This document shows positions 24,401-34,244 of a stretch of DNA of 64,000 bases, in pieces. Where the stretch lies: positions 12,772,249 to 12,836,248 of the forward strand of contig CM045735.1 of the NCBI GenBank assembly GCA_024760905.1, in the 5' to 3' direction. The notes beneath the pieces were generated by a model. That model did not search any database, was not told where the DNA came from, and saw only the letters and a list, made by a program, of their open reading frames with translations. How positions within the stretch are numbered: the first letter of the stretch is position 1; each line of letters begins with the position of its first letter. The position numbers were made by a program, and so were the translations under genes. This DNA is from Plotosus lineatus (lineage: Eukaryota; Chordata; Actinopteri; Siluriformes; Plotosidae).

Positions 24401-27400
24401 TGGGGTCTTGTTTACGAGTGAGGGAAGGATGGAGCGAGAGATCGACAGACGGATAGCTGCAGCCTCTGCTGTTAAGCGGTGCCTGTACCGGTCCGTCGTG
24501 GTGAAAAAGGAGCTGAGCCGCAAGGCGAAGCTCTCAATTTACCAGTCGATCTACGTTCCAACCCTCACCTATGGTCACGAGCTTTGGGTAATGACCGAAA
24601 GAACAAGATCACGGATACAAGCGGCTGAAATGAGCTTTCTTCGCCGGGTGGCGGGGTTCTCCCTTAGAGATAGGGTGAGAAGCTCCGCCATCCGGGGAGA
24701 GCTCGGAGTAGATCCGCTGCTCCTCCGCATTGAGAGGGGCCAGTTGAGGTGGCTCGGGCATCTGATTAGAATGCCCCCCGGACGCCTCCCTGGTGTGGTG
24801 TTTCGGGCATGTCCAACAGGGAAGAGACCCCGGGGTCGACCTAGAACACGCTGGAGGGACTATGTCTCTCGGCTTGTCTGGGACCGCCTCGGTGTCCCCC
24901 CGGGAGAGTTGGAGGAAGTGGCTCGGGAGAGGGATGTCTGGACCTCTTTGCTAAGGTTGCTGCCCCCGCGACCCGACCCCGGACTAAGCGGAAGAAGATG
25001 AGATGAGATGAGTTATTGGATGTTATGTCTACTACACAAAATAGGTTCCAGGAACAGCACATTTTAATAGAAACTGAAACTATGCATAAAAGCTTTTATT
25101 GAGTTTTGAGTTTAATTTCCTTTTAAATGATTTGATTTGCAATTGAAATTTTGAATCATGCATGTAAGGGTGAAGCTCTGTTTCCTACCACTTGTCCATG
25201 TAGCTATAATGCATAACTGGTACTTATTCATGAACTTACATACTTCTATCCACACTGTGTGTATTTTTTATATATACATATGTAAATATAGACCCAAAAG
25301 GAACGGTGAGGTTACAGGGAGCAGAGATAAAGATGGTGGAGGATTTTAAGTACTTAGGCTCAACAATCCAGAGCAATGGAGAGTGTGGAAAAGAGGTGAA
25401 GAAGCGTGTGCAGGCAGGTTGGAATGGTTGGAGAAAAGTATCCGGTATGATGTGTGATAGGAAGGTATCAGCAAGAATGAAAGGAAAAGTGTACAAGATG
25501 CTGATGAGGCCAGCGATGTTGTATGATTTAGATACAGTGGCCCTGGGGAAAAGACAGGAGGCAGAGCTGGAAGGAGCAGAGATGAAGATGTTGAGGTTCT
25601 CTTTTGGAGTAACGAGGATGGATAGGATCAGGAATGAGTACATCAGAGGGACAGCACATGTTAGAGGTTTTGGAGACAAAGTCAGAGAGGCTAGATTGAG
25701 ATGGTTTGGACATGTACAGAGGAGGGATAGTGAGTATATTGGTAGTAGGATACTGAGGTTGGAACTACCAGGCAAAAGGCTGAGAGGAAAACCAAAGAGA
25801 AGATTTATGGATGTGGTGAAGGAGGACATGAAGGTAGTTGGAGTAAGAGTAGAAGATGCAGAGGAAAGGGTGAGATGGAGGCAGATGGTTTGCTGTGGCA
25901 ACCCCTGAAGGGAACAGCCGAAAGGAAAAGAAGATATATATATATATAATGTACGTGTGTGTGTATATATAAAGCTTTCCTTGAAGTCTTATTGTCATGG
26001 TTCATAAGCTTGTTGCTGATGAGGTGCTGTTTTGTGCAGAGAGGATCCACCAGGCTCAAGCAGCTGCAGCCAAGGCACGCAAAGCTCTGCAGCAGAAACC
26101 CAAACCAACCCCCAAGCCTGTAAGTCCTACTATGTACCAATCCAGTTATAGTTTTAGTCGTAGTGCGGATGTCTGTCTTCATGTTTGATCCTTATGAGAA
26201 TTTAAAAGAATACTTTATATTCTGTAGCCTATGTGCATCAGATGGATAGAAAGTCAACGTGGGTTCTGTTTTTGTTTTTACTTGGTCAGTAGAAGAGAAA
26301 TCACCCTTGACATGTCACCTTTCTGTTGTGGCAAGTGTCAAATATTTCCATTTGTGGTGATTAGCAGATAATCTTATACAGATCGATTCACATAAGTCAC
26401 TCTGGATGCACCCATGATGCAACGTGGAAATTTAGTGTGTTTTAACCTTGCGTGCAAGTGGCCTGTGGAACCTGTTCTCTCTTCACACCTAAGAGCAAGG
26501 ATAGCCAGTTAGATTAATTTGCATGTCCGTGTGGGAGGAAACCGGAGCACCCAGAAAGCAAGAGAAAGGCCTCACATGCATAGAGAGAACATGCAAACTC
26601 GACACAGGAAACATCCTCATCATTCATAGGGTTCAAACCCATGTCATATTTCTGTGGTGTCTCCATTCCTTTGTAAATCTCTCAAATGGTCAACATGGTG
26701 TCTGTGGGCTGAAAATTTGCATATTGTTGTATTTGTATGTGACAGAAGTCTGGAAACAAGGACGCAGCTATGAAGAGCGTTGCTACAGAAAGTTTGAGCT
26801 CAGCATCTGAAGGGGTTTCTATAACCGCAGTCAGCCTTCCTCAACCCCCCAGCACACCTACACCGAGCACTCCAGGCACACCAAAATCTCCACTGCCGCC
26901 TACTGTGTCCACACCAACCAAAGCAGGCGTGCCTGATCCAGTCAAAACTAGTCCTGGGTAGTTAATCTTTTTTATATATCTTATTAAGTCTCAGTGTCTG
27001 TATGTGTTTCAGTTCAAAGGGGACTATATTTTATTTCTTATCTTTTAAATTGAATGTGTAGCTACTGTGTTTGTAGTGCGTGGGCTATTAAAACAGTCAT
27101 GACTTTACAGATTTCCTTGAACTAAGAAAAAAAATTCATATGCTTGCCATAAAGGACAGTTGTTGAAATTTGATTTAAAAAATAATTGGTCATGTGCTAT
27201 GGTGCAAGTGTATTCATTTAATTGATTTAATTTTTATTTAATTGAATAAATGAGGTTCTCTTTGGGAGTAACGAGGATGGATAGGATTAGGAATGAGCAC
27301 ATCAGAGGGACAGCACATGTAAAACGTTATGGAGACAAAGTCAGAGAGGCTAGATTGAGATGGTTTGGACATGTACAGAGGAGGGACAGTGAGTATATTG

Positions 27401-30400
27401 GTAATAGGATGCTGAGGCTGGAACTCCCAGGCAAAAGGCCTAGAGGAAGACCAAAGAGACGATTCATGGATGTGGTGAAGGAGGACATGAAGGTCGTTGG
27501 TGTAAGAGAAGAAGATGCAAAGGATAGGGTGAGATGGAGGCAGATGATTCGCTGTGGCGACCCCTGAAGGGAAAAGCCGAAAGGAAAAGAAGATTCATTT
27601 AATTGGTGGGGGCGTGGTTTAACATGGGTATGTGTATCGGGAGGAAGATGTTTGGTGTAATGACTAAATAGCATCATGCCATTGTCCCATGTATATTTAT
27701 ATGAACTTGATACCTACTGGGCAGGAGGTTAAGCATGTGCCACCACACTTCCCTTCCAGTGCAGAAACCATATCCCCACATTTTCCGCAATTACAATACC
27801 GATACTGTGCAGTACTAACAAGTGTTCTGATCCTTTGTGCATATTTTCTGCAGTGTTCTCCTGGTGTCCCCTCCCTCCATGCCTCAGCTGGGCACTTTGC
27901 TGTCTGCTGCCCAGGTTGCTCCTCAGGCCTCCCAGCAGGCCTCTGTGCAGCCTGCCACTAGAGTCATTGCTCATTCAGCATCGACAGGGTCTCTGCCACA
28001 GGTGCGTGTAGTTACTGCTCAGCCCGGCCTTCCAGCAACTTCTGCAGGTCAGGCAGCCACACTGATCCACCACCAGAATTCCCACCATATCAGACTGCCT
28101 GTGAGTGTGGCCCACAGTAAGGGCATTGCCCAGGTGAGAACAACACAGTTTTGCTCTATTCGCAGTGGTGGCTCACCTTATGAAATTAATCCATTCCAGA
28201 GACTGTTTCGGAACCTGGAGTTTTTGCAAGTAGAACCGCATTTTACATGTAAAACGTGTGATTCGTTCCAAGGTCCCCAATACTACCCCCTAAACCCTTT
28301 AAAAATTATGAAAGCATACCTTTTAAGGTACATACTTCATGTTGACCATGTCTTCTTAGCAGAGTTATAATCTTACAAATGTTTATGCAAGGTTAAAAGC
28401 CTGGGCCAAAAAATAAAGTTGCAATGAGCACACTCAAAAAACTCTCGAAACAACAGTAACCATGTCCTTTACACAAAAAGCATTATGGGTATTATGGAGC
28501 TACAGCTCCATCATAGCCAATGGGAGGGAGCTGCATCATCCCTCCGAGCCAATGGTAGGGATCTGCGTCATCCCTATGAGCCAATGGGAGGCCAGTGGGG
28601 TGGGGTGTTGGGAGATAGCCAATGGGAGGCCAGCGGGGCAGGATGTTGGGAGATAGTCAATTGGAGAGCAACTCGTGCATTGTTTGAATTTTTGAGATGG
28701 TGCTTTCATAACGTGAACTTGTTTCGTATCCAGAGACAAAAATTTTAAGAAAATGTTTTTCGTAACCTGAATTTTTCATTTGCTGGGACTATTGTCAGGT
28801 GAGGTACCACTGTATTGTAAATGCTGACATTTCTTCTGTCAAATACACTTTATTTACAACATGGAAACGGGTATAGCCATGTAATGGATCGTTCAATTTT
28901 ATCAGGTTTTCACAGTATTCTAAGCAAAATATAACTGAAGAAATACAGTATTATGATTGAAAAAATTGTTTAAATTCTAAATCATAAACTCTGCAAAGAT
29001 TTTGTGTATATAAATTAATCAACTATTTAAACATGGTTGTTTAATGCTGTAAACCATATATACATCAATTTCACAAAAGTCAATAAATGTAGCATTCTGT
29101 AAGATGCTCAGCAAAATATGGCAATTCATTTCTTTACAAAATTGCACTGTTTTTATTTTTTATTTTTCATAAAATGACTGTCTCCTTTATTATAGTTGAT
29201 TGCTTAGATTATTATTATTAAACTTCCATAATTGCTGAAATATTGGATTGTATATCGGTCCCCTTGACACTGTTTCAAGGTCATTTTTTTAATATATATT
29301 TAACTTGTCAGATCTGGATCCTGCAGCCTATTTTTCTAAATATTGAAATTATTGAAAAATTCTAAAGATTTCATTCTTTTCACTCGCACTGGGAATCACT
29401 TTCTTGGTGCCCATGATGAATGACAAAAAATAAAGTTGCAATGAGCACACTCGAAAAACTCATGAAACAACAGTAACCCTGTCCTTTACGTTTGTTAGAA
29501 CTCCGTGACGAACAATGGATCGAAGGCACACAAAAAGCATCATAGGTATCATGGAGATACAGCTCCCTCCTAGCCAATGGGAGGCCAGCAGGGCGGGTGT
29601 TTGGAGATAGCCATTGGGAGAGCAACTCTATCGTGCCAATTTCAAAACAAAAGCCGAGCGCACATTGTTTGAATTTTTGAGATGTCGCCTTTCGTAACGT
29701 GAATTTTTTTCGTATCCAGAGATGGAAATTGTAGGTAAATGCGTTTCGTAACTTGGATTTTTTGTTTGTTGGGTCTTTCATAAGGTGAGGTTCCACTGTG
29801 TGTGTGTATGTGTGTATATATATAATATAATATGAGAGCGAGAGAGACCCCTTTGAAAATGTGGGATTGTGACCTTGCCAAACTGAAATGAGGCCTATTA
29901 TGGTAGGTTTACTGCTCTTGTATGATATATTCTTTTACCATGCATGTAGTCTGTGGTGACTCTGCCTGTGAGGAGCCAGACCACAGGAAGTCCTATCCAG
30001 GTGCAGGCTTCAAGAGCTCAAACTGGCATCTCCGTGCCAGGCCTGTCTTCTGCTGTTACTGTCAGTAAAGTTCAGAGCAGTTCACCAGGAAGCCCTGCTC
30101 TCAGCACCCCATCTGCAGCAGTGCTGCAAGGGGTCACCAGCCAGAACATCATCAAACAGGTACAAACTTGTGCTCAGACTAGAGTGAACTACTTCAAAAA
30201 ATTTTTGTTTTAAATAAGTTACATATATTTTATTAAAAACAAAAAAATGGTTATCATTGTTTGTTTTTATAAACTCAGGAATTTTCTTTCATCCTTCACA
30301 AAACTTTCAGGTTGCAATTACTGGTCAACTGGGTGTAAAAGCCCAGAATCCTGCAGGCATCCCACTGACTGCCACAAACCTACGAATTCAGGGTAAAGAT

Positions 30401-33400
30401 GTGCTGCGCCTGCCACCTTCTTCAATTACCACAGACGCGAAAGGACAGACGGTGCTGCGCATCACCCCAGACATGATGGCTACTCTTAAACTCACACCTG
30501 ACATGCTGGCTAACGCCAGCAGCACCACTGCTAAGGCTATTTCTGCCACCTTACATGTGACCCCACAGCAAGCCCCTCCCACTGTATCATCTAATGCCAT
30601 CCCCACAACCACTACGGAAGCATTGTCTGCTAAAACACCCTCTTCCCTACCAGCCCCTGGTACTGCCACCCTGGTAAAGGCCACATGTGACACTGCAATC
30701 CGCCTTATGCCGGCTCTGGCTGTTACCATGGCAGACCCCAAAGCTCGCAGCTTCTCCACTGTTGCCTCTTCAGACTCAAAAGCTAGTGGGACCACTATTC
30801 GTATTGTGCCCAGCTTGGGAATGATGCCACAAAAACAGGGTCAGACAGTTCCAGTCACCACCACGACAAGCACCAAGCCTGGCACAGCTTCTTCAGGGGC
30901 AGCCACCGTTACTATTGCAACCAGCGGAGTGGCAGGAGCTAAAGGGATGACACTTGGCACTTCAGCTGTGGGTTCTTCGCTCTCTCTGGGCACTGCTGCT
31001 GCCACAGCAAGACAAGTGCCTGCAACTGCCACAGTGGTGGCCACACAACCAGTAAGCATTTACAGAGACATATTTAAATTATTTGGCTAATTCTTTCAGA
31101 GTGACTTACAGAGTCAGCTGAGAGGATATACCTGAGCAAAGGGCAGAGGGAGGACTTTGCTCAAGGGCCCAATAATGGCAATTTGCTGAGACCTTAATTA
31201 AAAAATTAATAAATTAAAAATAATGAGGAATACATAAGTACAGACGCTTCTCATCTTACGACCATTCGCTTTGCGAACATCCGGAGATACGAACAGGGGT
31301 CCGAGATCGAAATAAAATTGAAGAACAAGTAGAAATGGAAATGGAATAAAATCTATAGAAAGATATATCATAAATATAAATATGAAATATGATTAAACAT
31401 TATCGTGAGGTACACTTAATACTAGGCTCAGGCAGAGGGGCGTGGCTGACATGTGCTTTACACCATCTGGAGGCCCAGGAAGAGAAGTAGAACGATATAA
31501 GAAGAAACAAATTGACTCCAATATTATAATGAACTGGATAAGAGTGAAACTCTGTAAATCTGATCAGATCCACTGTGCTGTGCTTGAGAGGAACCAGGAG
31601 TTTAAACACGGGACATAATGATATTGATAATGTATAGATGATTATGTAGAGAGAGAGAGATTGTATCCAGTACAAACTCGTATAGGTTATTTATACAAGG
31701 TTTAAACGTACGGTCCTCTCTAAAGAACGCCCTGTAACGACTTACGTAAAAATTCATCTAAGCTGGTGAGTGTCTGTATATATTTTGCAATGTGTACTGT
31801 CTTTTCAACCTATCTGAACCTCACATTGAATGACTCCAAGCTTTCTGAGGAAGAAGTGCTTGAAGATGCCTATGCCCCCCTCCCCAAGAAACAACTTCAA
31901 GTGGCTTTAAGTTTGAGAAATATCAAGTTATGTTGTCTGTTATGATTTACTCTTGCATGCTGCTCAATGTTAAACTCAAAGCTTGAAGTATTCATTCAGT
32001 CCTTTTTTCAAACAGTTTGTTTTCCCTTTTTCACCTCCTCAGGGGAAATTACCTGCAAGGATTACAGTGCCTTTGTCTGTTCTTAGTCAGCCTCTGAAGA
32101 GTAAAAGTGTGGTTACCACACCAATCCTGAAAGGAAACATCAGTACCAAGTGAGACTTTTTCCCCCCCTCCAATTTCTACTTAGTGTGAAATAAATATGT
32201 AATTTGATGGTATGAAATTGTAATATCGAGTGACTGTAACCATCCTGGAGTTATTTTCCAATAAGTGTTTGATTACTTTCATATCTGGTCTGGTACCTTC
32301 CAAGTCGTAGGACGACTCTTGGCGACCTGCCATGAAGGATAATGCCTTGATTGTCATCTTCATGGTGGTTTTCTTGGCAAGGATAGTGCAGTGGTTTGCC
32401 TTTGGCTTCTGTGCGATGTGAACCTACGGGCACTTTAGAACAGCCAATTAGCCTGCCATGCATGTTTTTGGACCATGGGAGGAAATTGGAGCACCCAGAG
32501 GAAACTCACGAGAGCACAGAGAGAACATGCAAACTCCGCACAGAAACGCCCAGGCCTGGAATCGAACCCCGGCCTTCTTGCTGTGAGGTGGACGTGCTAA
32601 CCATTACACCACCGTGCCACCTACATTTATATCACACACAGTTAATAAATGATTACAGGGATCCCTCACTTTTCGCGGTTAATTGGGCCCGAAATCCCCC
32701 CCGCGACCACCAAAACCCGCGAAGTTGGATCAGAATAACATGTATGTGTGTATATAATATCAATAAATACATATTCAATGCAATAAATGCTTATAATAAC
32801 AATTAAACATTCAAAAATAATGCATAAGATGTAAATAAAATATAAATACACACACGCACACGCGCACACTCAGATGCGCACCTCACAAAAATATAACTAG
32901 TATGTTATAACACCTATATATATATATATATATACCAAAAGGACAGGACAAAGGCTTTCTATTGAAACTCCATTTATCACTACAGATCTGTTTCGAGGGG
33001 TGGTGAAACCATCCCCTCTCTTCAGGTGATTACAGAAGAATGATTACAAAGAATGATTATATATTTTATATATATATATATATATAAAACACCTTGTCAT
33101 CCGGACTAAAGAGGACAAACCAAGTTATCAGCGCTCAGTTCAGAAGCTGCATCTGTGATGGTATGGGGTTGCATGAGTGCATGTGGCATGGGCAACTTGC
33201 ACATCTGGAACGGCACCGTCAATGCAGAAAGGTATATTCAGGTTCTAGAACAACATATGCTCCCATCCAGACATCGTCTCTTTCAGAGAAGACCTTGCAT
33301 TTTTCAATATGATAATTCCAGACCACATGCAGCATTAATTACAACATCATGGCTGCGTAGGAAAAGGATCCGGGTATTGAAATGGCCAGCCTGCAGTCCA

Positions 33401-34202
33401 GATCTTTCACCTATAGAGAACACTTGGCGCATCATAAAGAGGAAGGTGCAACAAAGTCTAAGACAGTTGAACAGTTCGAGGTCTGTATTAGACAAGAATG
33501 GGACAGAATTACTATTTCCAAACTTGAGAAACTTGTCTCCTTGGTTCCCAGACGTTTGCAGACTGTTGTAAGCCGAAGAGAGGACACCTCACAGTGGTGA
33601 AAATGGCCTTGTCCTGACTTTTTTGAGATTTGTTGACACCATCAAATTTAAACTGAACATATTTTCCCTTATTTCGCCATTTTCTCAGTTTAAACTTCTG
33701 ACCCTGTCATCTATCTTCTATTCAGAATAAAATACTGAAATGTGGCACTTTCACATCATTGCATTCAGTTTTTATTCACAGTTTGTATCGTGTCTCAACT
33801 TTTGTGGATTCCGGTTTATACAAATAACCAATTGGATCAAAGTAATTCGGATCAGATCAAATTATTCATTCATTCATTTGAACCGTTTATTTTTAATTAG
33901 TGTCGTAGGGAGGCTGGCGCCATCTCTTGTCGAGGGCAGAGTACACCCTGGACAACTCGCTAGGCTGTCAGAGGGCAGAAACACTGAGGATTATGCTGCC
34001 TACTCTATGAAGGACAGCAATGGTTCTTTTACATGCCTCTCACCACAAATGGTGAGAGACAATGCCAGTCTTTCAGTTTTCAGATCAAATTTGAAAATCA
34101 TAAGTGGAACCAGGTGCCACCATTTCTGATACTTCTTGGATTTGTATTTTGTAATCTAACCTTTAATCAAGATTAAATGCCAGATCAATTTAGTTGGGGT
34201 AG

Positions 34203-34244
<42 letters not shown>

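Noticed and set aside
30388..31059. Antisense ORFs opposite NFRKB exon 22
   Set aside because: Shadow frames of a low-complexity Thr/Ala coding exon; no independent motif.
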